From an uncultured Curvibacter sp. (GTDB lineage: Bacteria; Pseudomonadota; Gammaproteobacteria; Burkholderiales; Burkholderiaceae_C), in assembly GCA_903828535.1 (NCBI GenBank), contig CAIKMN010000036.1, positions 124,001 to 188,000 on the forward strand: 64,000 bases of DNA. Direction: 5' to 3'. Within the stretch, counting starts at the first letter, position 1; every line of letters begins with the position of its first letter. This document shows, in pieces, positions 9,466 to 18,966 of the stretch. Under the pieces are notes generated by a model that was given only the letters and a program-made list of their open reading frames with translations, had not been told where the DNA came from and made no database searches. Made by a program: the position numbers and the translations under genes.

Positions 9466-9531
9466 CCAACTATCGCAGTTGCTATTGATTGTTGGTTTTA
9501 GGGCGCGTCAACATCAGACGCGCCCTTTTTT
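9466..9531 (+). ncRNA. Candidate short RNA or attenuated leader before lepA
   Basis: Between the promoter-like site at 9432-9459 and the terminator lie two stem-loops: CCAAC (9466-9470) with GTTGG (9491-9495), extended by ATC/GAT, then the GC-rich terminator stem. The layout fits a small RNA of about 65 nt or a lepA attenuator. I recognise no known RNA family. Confidence 0.3.
9500..9531 (+). terminator. Intrinsic terminator 38 bp before lepA
   Basis: GGGCGCGTC (9501-9509) pairs perfectly with GACGCGCCC (9517-9525) around a 7-base loop and is followed by six Ts. The mucD message already has its own terminator at 9171, so this one must act on transcripts that start in the mucD-lepA gap. Confidence 0.8.
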
Positions 9532-9569
9532 ATTTGTGCCTCATTGGGTTTCTTAGAGTTCGTTCATTG

Positions 9570-11378
9570 ATGAATCACATCAGAAATTTTTCCATCATTG
9601 CCCACATCGATCACGGCAAGTCCACCTTGGCCGATCGACTCATTCAACGCTGCGGTGGGTTGGCCGAGCGTGACATGGAGGCCCAAGTGTTGGACTCCAT
9701 GGACATTGAAAAAGAGCGTGGCATCACCATCAAGGCGCAGACCGCTGCGTTGCAATACAAGGCCAAAGATGGTCAGGTCTACAACCTCAACTTGATCGAC
9801 ACGCCTGGTCACGTTGACTTCTCCTACGAAGTCAGCCGCTCCTTGTCGGCTTGTGAAGGGGCGCTCTTGGTGGTCGACGCTTCTCAAGGTGTCGAGGCGC
9901 AAACCGTGGCCAACTGCTACACCGCCTTGGACTTGGGCGTTGAGGTCGTGCCCGTCTTGAACAAGATGGACTTGCCCAACGCCGATCCCGACAACGCCAA
10001 GGCCGAAATTGAAGACGTGATTGGCATCGATGCGACCGACGCCATTCCCTGCTCGGCCAAAACGGGCTTGGGGGTGGATGAAATATTGGAAGCCATCGTG
10101 GCGCAAATTCCGGCGCCCAAAGGCAACTCGGATGCGCCCCTGCGCGCCATGATTGTTGACAGCTGGTTTGACAGCTATGTGGGCGTGGTGATGTTGGTGC
10201 GCGTGGTCGACGGCCGCTTGGCCAAGGGTGAGCGTTTCAAGATGATGGCCACCGAAACGGTTTACAACGCCGACAACTTGGGCGTCTTCACGCCAGCCAA
10301 TGAGCCGCGCCCCTCCTTAGAAGCGGGCGAGGTGGGCTACATCATCGCCGGCATCAAAGAGTTGCAAGCCGCCAAAGTCGGTGACACCATCACCCTCGAA
10401 AAGAAGCTGCCCAACAACCTGGGACCTGCCACCGAAGCCTTGCCCGGCTTCAAGGAAATTCAGCCCCAAGTGTTTGCCGGTTTGTACCCCACCGAGGCCA
10501 ACCAGTACGACTCGCTGCGCGACAGCTTGGAAAAGTTAAAGCTCAACGACGCCTCGCTGCAATTTGAGCCCGAAGTGTCACAAGCCTTGGGTTTTGGTTT
10601 CCGTTGCGGCTTCTTGGGCTTGTTGCACATGGAAATTGTGCAAGAGCGTTTGGAGCGTGAATTCGACCAAGACCTGATCACCACCGCGCCCAGCGTGGTT
10701 TACGAAGTCGTCAAGGGCGACGGCGAAGTGATGATGGTGGAGAACCCCGCCAAGATGCCGGACCAAGGCCGCATGCAAGAAATTCGCGAGCCCATCGTCA
10801 CCGTGCATTTGTACATGCCGCAGGAATACGTCGGCGTTGTGATGACGCTGGCCAATCAAAAACGCGGCGTGCAACAAAACATGGCCTACCATGGCCGTCA
10901 AGTGATGCTGACCTATGACATGCCTTTGGGTGAAATTGTGTTGGATTTCTTTGACAAGCTCAAATCGGTCAGCCGTGGTTACGCTTCCATGGACTACGAG
11001 TTCAAGGAATACCGCGCCTCGGATGTGGTCAAGGTTGATATTTTGTTGAACGGTGAAAAAGTCGATGCCCTGTCGATCATTGTTCACCGCAGCCAAGCGA
11101 CCTACCGGGGTCGGGCGGTGGCTGCCAAGATGCGTGAAATCATCAGCCGCCAAATGTTTGACGTGGCCATTCAGGCCGCCATTGGCGCCAACATCATCGC
11201 GCGTGAAACCATCAAGGCTTTGCGCAAAAACGTTTTGGCCAAGTGCTATGGCGGCGACATTTCACGCAAACGCAAATTGCTGGAAAAACAAAAAGCCGGT
11301 AAAAAACGCATGAAACAAATCGGCTCGGTCGAAGTGCCTCAAGAAGCGTTCTTGGCCATTTTGCAAGTCGAAGATTGA
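9570..11378 (+). CDS. lepA: Elongation factor 4 (LepA GTPase)
   Basis: A 602-residue translational GTPase that binds ribosomes and influences initiation and back-translocation. The G1 loop AHIDHGKST is at 11-19, with DTPGHVDF and NKMDLP as G3 and G4. The C-terminal [20 protein letters not shown] is the LepA-specific tail. The ATG at 9570 gives the usual family N-terminus ([14 protein letters not shown]). A longer frame from 9489 would cross the terminator. lepB follows after 13 bp. Confidence 0.97.
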   Translation: MNHIRNFSIIAHIDHGKSTLADRLIQRCGGLAERDMEAQVLDSMDIEKERGITIKAQTAALQYKAKDGQVYNLNLIDTPGHVDFSYEVSRSLSACEGALLVVDASQGVEAQTVANCYTALDLGVEVVPVLNKMDLPNADPDNAKAEIEDVIGIDATDAIPCSAKTGLGVDEILEAIVAQIPAPKGNSDAPLRAMIVDSWFDSYVGVVMLVRVVDGRLAKGERFKMMATETVYNADNLGVFTPANEPRPSLEAGEVGYIIAGIKELQAAKVGDTITLEKKLPNNLGPATEALPGFKEIQPQVFAGLYPTEANQYDSLRDSLEKLKLNDASLQFEPEVSQALGFGFRCGFLGLLHMEIVQERLEREFDQDLITTAPSVVYEVVKGDGEVMMVENPAKMPDQGRMQEIREPIVTVHLYMPQEYVGVVMTLANQKRGVQQNMAYHGRQVMLTYDMPLGEIVLDFFDKLKSVSRGYASMDYEFKEYRASDVVKVDILLNGEKVDALSIIVHRSQATYRGRAVAAKMREIISRQMFDVAIQAAIGANIIARETIKALRKNVLAKCYGGDISRKRKLLEKQKAGKKRMKQIGSVEVPQEAFLAILQVED

Positions 11379-11391
11379 ACTAGGGAAAAAA

Positions 11392-12378
11392 ATGGGTACT
11401 TTAACGGGCGTGATTTTGGCGGCTTTGGCGGCTTATTTGGCAGCATGGTATTTAGGCGTTGGCGGCGTCGAGGGCAACATGGCCTTGCTGCTGATGTCGG
11501 CCACCGTCGTCACTGGCGCTTATTGGTTGGCCGACCGATTTTGGTTTGCACCGCAACGCCAAAAAGCCGCCGATGCGCTGGCCAGCGGGGCGGCCAAACG
11601 GCGTCAAGACTTGGCCCAAATGGGCATTGCGGCGCCTGACCAAGCCCAAAGTGAAGCCGATGTTCAAGCCGCCCAAGCGGCCTTGTTGGCCCCGCCTTGG
11701 TGGTTGGACTGGACGGCCGGTTTGTTTCCCGTCATCGTCGCCGTTTTCATCTTGCGCTCATTTTTGTTTGAGCCCTTCAAAATCCCGTCCGGCTCCATGA
11801 TCCCGACCTTGCTGGTTGGCGACTTGATTTTGGTGAACAAGTTCACCTACGGCGTTCGACTGCCTGTGTTCAACACCAAGTTGACCGACGGCACGCCGCC
11901 CCAACGGGGTGACGTGATGGTTTTTCGTTACCCGCCGAAGCCCAGCTTGGATTACATCAAGCGCGTGGTCGGCGTCCCCGGCGACACCGTGACTTACATG
12001 AACAAACAATTGAGCGTGAATGGCCAGCCTGTTTCTAAAGACGCCATGCCCGACTTTTTTGACGAAGACATGGTGCGCTACTTCAAGCAATACCATGAAG
12101 ACCTCGGCACGCATTCGCACGCGATTTTGAACGACCCCGACCGGCCGGCCTTCATTGCGGGTGTCGAACCATTCAAGTTCCGCGAAAATTGCAACTACAC
12201 CATCGAAGGCCTGACCTGCAAAGTGCCCGAAGGCCATTACTTCATGATGGGCGACAACCGCGACAACTCGCTCGATTCGCGCTATTGGGGCTTTGTGCCT
12301 GAAGCCAACATCGTCGGCAAAGCCGTCATGGTGTGGATGAACTTCAGCCACCCCAAACGGGTGGGTCCCTTCAACTGA
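11392..12378 (+). CDS. lepB: Signal peptidase I
   Basis: A 328-residue inner-membrane protease that removes signal peptides from exported proteins. There are two N-terminal hydrophobic segments (about 3-22 and 29-48), and a third stretch (110-126) leads to the catalytic region. Ser135 in PSGSMIPTL is the nucleophile and Lys190 in DYIKRVVGVPGD the general base. Box E, MGDNRDNSLDSRYWG, is near the C-terminus. It is only 18 bp before rnc. The small DUF4845 gene often found between them in Burkholderiales is absent. Confidence 0.96.
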   Translation: MGTLTGVILAALAAYLAAWYLGVGGVEGNMALLLMSATVVTGAYWLADRFWFAPQRQKAADALASGAAKRRQDLAQMGIAAPDQAQSEADVQAAQAALLAPPWWLDWTAGLFPVIVAVFILRSFLFEPFKIPSGSMIPTLLVGDLILVNKFTYGVRLPVFNTKLTDGTPPQRGDVMVFRYPPKPSLDYIKRVVGVPGDTVTYMNKQLSVNGQPVSKDAMPDFFDEDMVRYFKQYHEDLGTHSHAILNDPDRPAFIAGVEPFKFRENCNYTIEGLTCKVPEGHYFMMGDNRDNSLDSRYWGFVPEANIVGKAVMVWMNFSHPKRVGPFN

Positions 12379-12396
12379 TATTGAAGCGGATTTGCC

Positions 12397-13080
12397 TTGA
12401 ACCCCTCCCTGAACCAACTTCAACAACGTTTGCAGCATGCGTTTGCTGACACGCGCTTGCTGGAGCGGGCGCTGACGCACCGCAGCTTTTCTGCCGACCA
12501 CTATGAGCGGCTGGAGTTTTTGGGCGACTCGGTTTTGAACCTCACCGTCTCGGACTTGTTGTACCGGCGCTTGGCGCAAACCACAGAAGGCGACTTGTCC
12601 CGCATCCGGGCCAACTTGGTCAAGCAAGACACCTTGCACCAAATTGCGCTGCGGCTGGAGTTGGCCACCTGCTTGCGTCTGGGTGAAGGCGAGGTCAAAT
12701 CGGGCGGATTCAAGCGGCCTTCGATTTTGGCCGATGCGGTCGAGTCATTGATCGGCGCCGTTTATCTGGACGCCGGATTCGGTGCTGCGAATGCCTTGGT
12801 GCAGCGTTTGTTTGAGTCGGTAGACGTCAATCCCAGCATGCCCGCCGTCGGAAAAGACCCCAAAACCGAGCTGCAAGAATGGCTGCAAGGCCGCAAATTG
12901 GCCCTGCCTATTTACCGAGTGGTGGGCACCACCGGTGCCGCACATCGCCAGACTTTTGATGTTGAATGCGATATTGTGGCGCTGCAACGGGTTGAGCGTG
13001 GCATTGGCGGATCGCGCCGTGCCGCCGAGCAAGCAGCAGCGCAAGCCATGTTGCAACAATTGAAAGACAGTCCCACTTGA
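12397..13080 (+). CDS. rnc: Ribonuclease III
   Basis: A 227-residue double-strand-specific endoribonuclease for rRNA and mRNA processing. The signature [13 protein letters not shown] is at 37-49, with Glu37, Glu40 and Asp44 as metal or catalytic residues. The C-terminal double-stranded RNA-binding domain starts near residue 155 ([12 protein letters not shown]). It starts at TTG 12397 with AGCGGA upstream. Its TGA overlaps the TTG start of era (TTGA). Confidence 0.95.
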   Translation: MNPSLNQLQQRLQHAFADTRLLERALTHRSFSADHYERLEFLGDSVLNLTVSDLLYRRLAQTTEGDLSRIRANLVKQDTLHQIALRLELATCLRLGEGEVKSGGFKRPSILADAVESLIGAVYLDAGFGAANALVQRLFESVDVNPSMPAVGKDPKTELQEWLQGRKLALPIYRVVGTTGAAHRQTFDVECDIVALQRVERGIGGSRRAAEQAAAQAMLQQLKDSPT

Positions 13081-14120
13081 ACACCAAACCGAACACCGAA
13101 TCGAACACCGAGTCGAACACCGAGTCGAACCCTGAACCGATCTTCGAAGCCACTGCGCAACTGAACTTGGATCCCCAAGTTGATTTGACCACCGACTTGG
13201 TGACCGATTTAGACGCCGATCCAGCGACCCAACATTGCGGCACGATTGCCATCGTGGGCAAACCGAATGTGGGCAAGTCCACCTTGATGAACGCCTTGGT
13301 CGGCCAAAAAATCAGCATCACCTCGCGCAAAGCACAAACCACGCGGCACCGCATTACTGGCATCTTGACCGAGGGCGTCAACCAGTTTGTGTTTGTCGAC
13401 ACGCCGGGTTTCCAAACGCGTCACAACGCCGCGCTCAACAAGTCGCTCAATAAAACCGTGTTAGGCGCTGTTGAAGACGTTGACTTGGTGTTGTTTGTGG
13501 TGGAGGCAGGCCGCTTCAACGACGCCGACGACACGGTTTTGAAGCTCCTAAAACCCGGTGTCCCTTGCCTTTTGGTGGCCAATAAGCTGGACGAGGTGAA
13601 CAGCCGCGCTGAACTCGCCCCTTGGTTACAAGCCATGCAAAAGCGCTTTCCTTTTGCCGAGTTTGTGCCCATGTCGGCCACCCACAAAGCCGATGTCCAA
13701 CGGCTCTTGAACATTTGCGCCAAGTACCTTCCCTTGCAACCTTGGTTTTATCCGGCCGATGAGTTGACCGACCGCAGCGAAAAATTCATGGCGGCTGAAA
13801 CCGTCCGCGAAAAGCTGTTCCGCTTCACCGGCGATGAGTTGCCCTACACCTCAACCGTCGTGATCGACAAGTTTGAGGAAGAGCCCAGCAAAAACTTCAA
13901 GCGCATGATCCGCATTTCAGCCACCATCGTGGTGGAGCGCGATGGCCACAAAGCCATGGTGATCGGCGACAAGGGTGACCGCTTGAAACGCATCGGTACC
14001 GAGGCCCGTCAAGAACTTGAGAAGTTGTTTGACGCCAAAGTGTTCTTGGAACTTTGGGTCAAGGTGCGCTCGGGTTGGGCCGATGACGAGGCGCGGGTGC
14101 GCAGCTTCGGTTACGAATAA
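13077..14120 (+). CDS. era: Ribosome-assembly GTPase Era
   Basis: A 347-residue GTPase that binds 16S rRNA during 30S maturation. The P-loop GKPNVGKST is at 61-69, DTPGF is G3, NKLDE is G4, and a C-terminal KH domain contains [13 protein letters not shown]. It begins at TTG overlapping the rnc stop. About 54 extra N-terminal residues precede the G domain compared with the usual roughly 300-residue Era. They include a repeated NTES tetrapeptide encoded by a 12-bp tandem repeat and are probably disordered. Confidence 0.95.
   Translation: MNTKPNTESNTESNTESNPEPIFEATAQLNLDPQVDLTTDLVTDLDADPATQHCGTIAIVGKPNVGKSTLMNALVGQKISITSRKAQTTRHRITGILTEGVNQFVFVDTPGFQTRHNAALNKSLNKTVLGAVEDVDLVLFVVEAGRFNDADDTVLKLLKPGVPCLLVANKLDEVNSRAELAPWLQAMQKRFPFAEFVPMSATHKADVQRLLNICAKYLPLQPWFYPADELTDRSEKFMAAETVREKLFRFTGDELPYTSTVVIDKFEEEPSKNFKRMIRISATIVVERDGHKAMVIGDKGDRLKRIGTEARQELEKLFDAKVFLELWVKVRSGWADDEARVRSFGYE
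13092..13139 (+). repeat. 12-bp in-frame tandem repeat in era
   Basis: AACACCGARTCG occurs three times, followed by one diverged copy (AACCCTGAACCG), and a further diverged copy precedes it. It encodes repeated Asn-Thr-Glu-Ser in the non-conserved N-terminal extension. Copy-number change would keep the frame. Confidence 0.85.
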
Positions 14121-14125
14121 GGGCC

Positions 14126-14935
14126 ATGGCGAGCAAGACTTCGCGCTCCAAAATCCAGCGAGTGACGGACGAACCCGCCTTTGTCTTGCACCACTATGAC
14201 TGGAGCGAATCCAGCCTGATTTTGGATGTCTTCACCCGCCACCACGGGCGTTTGGCTTTGGTGGCGAAGGGGGCCAAAAAGCCCACGTCGCAATTTCGCC
14301 CGGTGCTGTTGCCCTTGCAACCCCTGAGCCTGACCTACAGCCTTTCACCCGACGAAAACGCAGAAATCCACACCCTCAAAGGCGCTGAGTGGGTGGGGGG
14401 GCACATCATGCCCACCGGCGACTCTTTGCTCTCGGGCTATTACCTCAATGAGTTGCTGCTGCGCCTGGTGGCCCGCGAAGACGCCCACCCTGCCTTGTTT
14501 GACGCCTACGCCGGCGCGGTCCGCGTGCTGGCCTCGGAGCATGGCGAAGCTTTGCAACCCTTGCTAAGGGCCTTTGAATGGGTGTTGTTATTTGAAGCAG
14601 GCTTGTTGCCTTCGCTTGACCACGAAACGGTCAACTTGGCCCCGATGCAAGACGAACGACTTTATGTCTTGACGCCTGAAACGGGTTTGCGAGCGGCGGG
14701 ATTGAGCGACCGGGGCGGCTTGCCGGGGCGTTGGTGGCGCCAACTCCACGCTGTTTTTCATGGTGAGTCAGCCCAGGGCGAACATTTGCCTTTGCCTTTG
14801 TTAAGCCGTGTCTTGGGCGTCAGTGCCGAGGTGGCGTCCGAATTAAAGGTTCAGCTGCGATGGCTTCTCCACTACCATTGCGGAGCCCGCACCTTGCGCA
14901 CCCGCCAGCTGATGCAGGATTTACAGAATCTCTAA
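14126..14935 (+). CDS. recO: DNA repair protein RecO
   Basis: A 269-residue RecO, which anneals ssDNA and helps RecR load RecA at gaps. The N-terminal OB-fold region (about 15-90) contains [20 protein letters not shown] and [11 protein letters not shown], typical of the family, and the rest is helical. The zinc-binding cysteines of some RecO proteins are not obvious. It lies 5 bp after era in the conserved era-recO-pdxJ order. Confidence 0.94.
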   Translation: MASKTSRSKIQRVTDEPAFVLHHYDWSESSLILDVFTRHHGRLALVAKGAKKPTSQFRPVLLPLQPLSLTYSLSPDENAEIHTLKGAEWVGGHIMPTGDSLLSGYYLNELLLRLVAREDAHPALFDAYAGAVRVLASEHGEALQPLLRAFEWVLLFEAGLLPSLDHETVNLAPMQDERLYVLTPETGLRAAGLSDRGGLPGRWWRQLHAVFHGESAQGEHLPLPLLSRVLGVSAEVASELKVQLRWLLHYHCGARTLRTRQLMQDLQNL

Positions 14936-15016
14936 GCCCTTCGCTTTGACCCCCTGTCCTGACTTGTCCTCAGCCTGTTTTTGACTTGTTTTTTGAATTT
15001 GATAGACGACAAAACC

Positions 15017-15847
15017 ATGTCCCAGCAACCCAATCAACCCCGGCGTCACGCGTTCGCTCCGGCCGCTTTGTCAGTGAACTTGAACAAGGTGGCCTTGGTC
15101 CGCAACACCCGCCACTTGGGCATCCCCAGCGTGGTGCGCGCCGCCGAACTTTGCTTACACGCCGGTGCTGCCGGCATCACGGTGCACCCCCGGCCTGACG
15201 CGCGCCACATCCGATCGGATGATGTGGCTGATTTAGCGGCCTTGTTGAAACATTGGCCGCGGGCCGAGTTCAACATCGAGGGCAACCCTTTTCACAATTT
15301 AATGGACTTTGTGCGCACCTTTCGTCCGCAGCAAGTCACTTTTGTGCCTGACAGTGAAGGCCAGTTCACCAGCGACCATGGCTGGCTATTTCCACAAGAC
15401 GCCGAGCGGTTAAAACCGCGGGTCGCCGAGGCCAAGGCCTTGGGCGTACGCGTCAGTTTGTTCATGGACGCCGACCCCAATCCCCAAGTGAATGTCACTG
15501 CCATGGCGGCCGTGCGCGCTTTGGGTGCTGACCGGGTGGAGTTGTACACCGAGCCTTGGGCGCAGGCGGTGACCCAAGGCGACCCAGAGCAAATTCAGCG
15601 AGTGCTCGGTCAATTTGCCCAAACAGCGCAGGCCGCGTTGGATCAAGGCTTGGGCATCAACGCCGGCCATGATTTGTCTTTGCTCAACCTGACGGCGTTT
15701 GCGCAAGGGGTGCCGGGCTTGCTGGAAGTGTCTATTGGCCACGCCTTGATTGGCGATGCTTTGGAAATGGGCTACGCAGCGGCTGTGAAAGCCTACCTGC
15801 GGTGTTTAGTGGCGGGACAAGCAAACCCCTCAGGGACGTCCTTGTGA
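15017..15847 (+). CDS. pdxJ: Pyridoxine 5-phosphate synthase
   Basis: A 276-residue TIM-barrel enzyme that condenses 1-deoxyxylulose-5-phosphate with 3-amino-2-oxopropyl phosphate to form pyridoxine phosphate. Visible are [15 protein letters not shown] near the N-terminus, [20 protein letters not shown], and [13 protein letters not shown] near the end. The ATG at 15017 follows 82 bp without features after recO. Its TGA overlaps the GTG start of acpS. Confidence 0.95.
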   Translation: MSQQPNQPRRHAFAPAALSVNLNKVALVRNTRHLGIPSVVRAAELCLHAGAAGITVHPRPDARHIRSDDVADLAALLKHWPRAEFNIEGNPFHNLMDFVRTFRPQQVTFVPDSEGQFTSDHGWLFPQDAERLKPRVAEAKALGVRVSLFMDADPNPQVNVTAMAAVRALGADRVELYTEPWAQAVTQGDPEQIQRVLGQFAQTAQAALDQGLGINAGHDLSLLNLTAFAQGVPGLLEVSIGHALIGDALEMGYAAAVKAYLRCLVAGQANPSGTSL

Positions 15848-16236
15848 TTGTCGGTATCGGCAACGATATTTGCGATGTTCGACGCATCCGCGCGAGCTTA
15901 GAGCGCCACGGCGAGCGCTTCGCCGCGCGCATTTTGTCGGACGCCGAAATGAAGATTTGGCGTCAACGCACCGAAAGCTGGCCCGAGCGCGGTGTGCGTT
16001 ATGTGGCGACGCGTTTTTCGGTGAAAGAGTCCTTCAGCAAAGCCATTGGCCTGGGCATGCGCTTGCCCATGACCTGGCGTCATTGCGAGGTGGCCAGTGC
16101 GCCCTCGGGCCAACCGCGTTTGGTTTTGCACGGCGAGCTCAAAACTTGGTTTGAGGCCAAAGGCTGGCGCGCCCACGTCACTTTGTCCGACGAAACCGAT
16201 TACGCTATCAGCCATGTGATCGTTGAAACCGCTTAA
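15844..16236 (+). CDS. acpS: Holo-ACP synthase
   Basis: A 130-residue enzyme that transfers phosphopantetheine from CoA to Ser37 of ACP. The magnesium-binding [12 protein letters not shown] is at about 4-15, and [15 protein letters not shown] is the second conserved motif. The GTG at 15844 overlaps the pdxJ stop (GTGA) and places the conserved motif at the N-terminus, so it is preferred over the upstream ATG at 15802. Confidence 0.95.
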   Translation: MIVGIGNDICDVRRIRASLERHGERFAARILSDAEMKIWRQRTESWPERGVRYVATRFSVKESFSKAIGLGMRLPMTWRHCEVASAPSGQPRLVLHGELKTWFEAKGWRAHVTLSDETDYAISHVIVETA

Positions 16237-16264
16237 AAAACAGCGTTTAAAGAAAGACTTCAAT

Positions 16265-17353
16265 ATGACTGAACATGCGCCCTTGATCATCGATGTGGCC
16301 GGCACCTCCCTGAACCGCAGCGATGAACGCCGACTGGCCCACCCCCTGGTGGGTGGCGTCATTTTGTTTGCCCGCAACTGGCAAAACCGCGAACAATTGG
16401 TTGACCTGACCAGTCAAATCAAGGCCGTCCGCGACGACCTCTTGATTTGCGTGGACCATGAAGGCGGCCGCGTGCAGCGCTTTAAAACCGATGGCTTCAC
16501 GCCATTGCCACCCATGCGTTCGCTCGGCAAGATGTGGTTCAAAGACACCAAAGGCCAGCCCGGTTCTGGGGCCATGAAAGCCCTCAACGCCGCCACCGCC
16601 ACCGGCTATGTGTTGGCCTCGGAGTTGCGCGCCTGTGGCGTGGACTTTAGTTTTACCCCCGTGCTCGATTTGGACTGGGGCGCGAGCGGTGTGATTGGCG
16701 ACCGGGCCTTCACACGTGACCCCCGCGTCGTGACGATGCTGGCCAAAAGCCTGATGCAAGGCTTGCTCAAAGCGGGCATGGCCAACTGCGGCAAACACTT
16801 TCCTGGCCATGGTTTCGTCAAAGCAGACTCGCACACCGACGTCCCGGTCGATTCACGCCCGCTCAAAGCCATCTTGGCCGACGACGCTGCGCCCTATCCC
16901 TGGTTGACCAGTTGCTTGTCCAGCGTGATGCCTGCCCACGTGATTTACCCCAAAGTCGATGACCGTCCGGCGGGATTTTCGGCGCGTTGGTTGCAAGACA
17001 TTCTGCGGGGTCAAATGGGTTTTGACGGCGCGATTTTCAGCGACGACCTGAGCATGGAAGGCGCGCGCCAATTGCAGCCTGGTGGCCGCACCGTCAGCTA
17101 CACCGAAGCGGCCGTCGCGGCTTTGAATGCCGGTTGCGATTTGGTGCTGCTCTGCAACCAAAGTCTAGGCGAAGGCGCCGCTGTCGATGAGCTGATTGAA
17201 GGCCTTTCGCACGCGCAAAACCTGGCGCAGTGGCGACCCAACCCGGACAGCGAATCGCGGCGTCTGGCCTTGCTGCCAGAAACCTTGCCCTATGCGTGGG
17301 ACGACCTGATGTTCCACCCGCCTTATTTGCAGGCGCTGGAACTGTTGCCTTAA
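16265..17353 (+). CDS. nagZ: Beta-N-acetylhexosaminidase NagZ
   Basis: A 362-residue GH3 glycosidase that removes GlcNAc from anhydro-muropeptides during cytosolic cell-wall recycling. DHEGGRVQR is at 64-72, KHFPGHG at 177-183 with the Asp188/His190 dyad of the family, and SDDLSMEGA near 259-267 carries the nucleophile Asp. The start is ATG 16265. It is the last gene of the lepA-nagZ run and converges with lysS across 15 bp without a visible terminator. Confidence 0.95.
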   Translation: MTEHAPLIIDVAGTSLNRSDERRLAHPLVGGVILFARNWQNREQLVDLTSQIKAVRDDLLICVDHEGGRVQRFKTDGFTPLPPMRSLGKMWFKDTKGQPGSGAMKALNAATATGYVLASELRACGVDFSFTPVLDLDWGASGVIGDRAFTRDPRVVTMLAKSLMQGLLKAGMANCGKHFPGHGFVKADSHTDVPVDSRPLKAILADDAAPYPWLTSCLSSVMPAHVIYPKVDDRPAGFSARWLQDILRGQMGFDGAIFSDDLSMEGARQLQPGGRTVSYTEAAVAALNAGCDLVLLCNQSLGEGAAVDELIEGLSHAQNLAQWRPNPDSESRRLALLPETLPYAWDDLMFHPPYLQALELLP

Positions 17354-17368
17354 GCCGACCCGGGCGCT

Positions 17369-18919
17369 TTAAGCTTCCCGGCGCAGGGCGGGGAACAAAA
17401 TCACATCGCGGATGCTGGGGCTGTCGGTCAGCAGCATCATGAAGCGGTCGATGCCAATGCCGCAGCCGCCTGTGGGGGGCAGGCCGTATTCGAGCGCACG
17501 CACAAAGTCGTGGTCAAAAAACATGGCTTCGTCGTCGCCACTGTCCTTGGCCTCGACCTGGGCTTGGAAGCGCGCCGCTTGTTCTTGAGCGTCGTTTAAC
17601 TCCGAAAACCCATTGCCGAATTCACGCCCGGTGATGTAGAGCTCAAAGCGCTCGGTCACTTCGGGGCGTTCGTCGTTGGCGCGGGCCAAGGGGGAGATTT
17701 CGGTCGGATGCTCCATGATGAAAGTGGGCTGCCAGAGCTTTTCTTCCACGGTTTCTTCAAAGAACAGCACTTGCAAGCTGGCCAAACTCCGGGCTGAGAG
17801 TTTGTCTTTTTCTTCGTTCTTGCCGAGCTTTTTGAGCTTTTGAATCAACCAAGCGGCATCGTCAACCTGGGCAGCAGTTTGAGCGTCCCCTTGTGCCTCC
17901 TCGGTGTATTTCAGAATCGCTTCGCGGATGGTCAGGCGCTCAAATGGAGCGGCCAGATCCACCGGCTTGCCGCCGTAGGTCAGGGACAAGGTGCCGACGG
18001 CTTTCATCGCAGCGTCGCGGATGAGCGACTCGGTGAAGCCCATCAAATCTTGGTAGTTCCAATAGGCCGCATAGAACTCCATCATGGTGAATTCTGGGTT
18101 GTGGCGCACCGAAATGCCCTCGTTGCGGAAGTTGCGGTTGATTTCAAACACACGCTCAAAACCACCGACGATCAGTCGCTTCAAGTAAAGCTCAGGGGCG
18201 ATGCGCAAATACATTTCTTGGTCAAGCGCATTGTGGTGCGTCACAAAAGGACGCGCATTCGCGCCGCCCGGAATGGGGTGCAGCATGGGTGTTTCGACTT
18301 CCAAGAAGCCGTGCTCCACCATGAATTGACGAATCCCGCTGACTGCTTTCGAGCGGGCCTTGAAGCGCGTGCGGGCCGCTTCGTCGCTGATCAAATCGAC
18401 ATAGCGCTGGCGGTACTTTTGTTCTTGATCGGCCATGCCATGGAACTTGTCGGGCAAAGGGCGCAGGCTCTTGGTCAACAAGCGCAGGGACGTGACCTTG
18501 ATGGAGAGCTCACCGGTTTTGGTTTTGAACAGCGTGCCCTCAGCGCCGATGATGTCGCCCAAGTCCCAGTGTTTGAAAGCGTTGTAAGCCGCTTCACCAA
18601 TCGTTTCTCGCTGCACATACAGTTGAATGCGGCCACTTTCGTCTTGGACGGTTGCAAAGCTGGCCTTGCCCATGACGCGTTTGAGCATCATGCGGCCAGC
18701 CACCTTAGCGCCATGGTGTTGCGTTTCCAACGCTTCTGCGGTGGCTGAGCCGTGGTGGGTGTGCAGGCCCTCGGCGTGGTGGCTGGGTTTGAAGTCGTTG
18801 GGGAAGGCCACGCCTTCGCCACGCGCCTGGGCTTCGCGCAAGGCTTTCAGTTTTTCACGGCGCTCGGCCATGAGTTGGTTGTCGTCTTGGGCGATTTCGG
18901 GCGTGGTTTGTTCAGACAT
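17369..18919 (-). CDS. lysS: Lysyl-tRNA synthetase (class II)
   Basis: A 516-residue class II synthetase. The N-terminal OB-fold anticodon domain covers about 60-180. Motif 2 includes [20 protein letters not shown], and motif 3 is the C-terminal [15 protein letters not shown]. The start is the ATG at 18919 (MSEQTTPEI); the frame stays open further up but is not conserved. It lies 47 bp downstream of recJ on the same strand. Confidence 0.97.
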   Translation of the reverse strand: MSEQTTPEIAQDDNQLMAERREKLKALREAQARGEGVAFPNDFKPSHHAEGLHTHHGSATAEALETQHHGAKVAGRMMLKRVMGKASFATVQDESGRIQLYVQRETIGEAAYNAFKHWDLGDIIGAEGTLFKTKTGELSIKVTSLRLLTKSLRPLPDKFHGMADQEQKYRQRYVDLISDEAARTRFKARSKAVSGIRQFMVEHGFLEVETPMLHPIPGGANARPFVTHHNALDQEMYLRIAPELYLKRLIVGGFERVFEINRNFRNEGISVRHNPEFTMMEFYAAYWNYQDLMGFTESLIRDAAMKAVGTLSLTYGGKPVDLAAPFERLTIREAILKYTEEAQGDAQTAAQVDDAAWLIQKLKKLGKNEEKDKLSARSLASLQVLFFEETVEEKLWQPTFIMEHPTEISPLARANDERPEVTERFELYITGREFGNGFSELNDAQEQAARFQAQVEAKDSGDDEAMFFDHDFVRALEYGLPPTGGCGIGIDRFMMLLTDSPSIRDVILFPALRREA

Positions 18920-18966
18920 GACAGGCGTTCTGGGGAAACCGCCTATTTTACGGGCCTGAATCCCCC

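Larger units (their letters stand above)
9205..9569 (+). other. Complex non-coding leader upstream of lepA
   Basis: No supported gene lies in these 365 bp. The stretch holds two candidate promoters (9355-9384 and 9432-9459), DnaA-box-like sequences and a perfect intrinsic terminator at 9500-9531 just before lepA. The part around 9345-9390 is clearly more AT-rich than the flanking genes. A 32-codon frame from ATG 9458 runs through the terminator hairpin, but I do not regard it as a gene. Confidence 0.6.

Noticed and set aside
9458-9556. Possible 32-codon leader peptide before lepA
   Set aside because: Its ATG overlaps the -10 element and there is no RBS; the frame runs through the terminator hairpin and has no run of regulatory codons.
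13092-13139. CRISPR-like repeat
   Set aside because: The units are 12 bp, directly adjacent without spacers and in frame with era. None of the other repeat tracts has spacers either.
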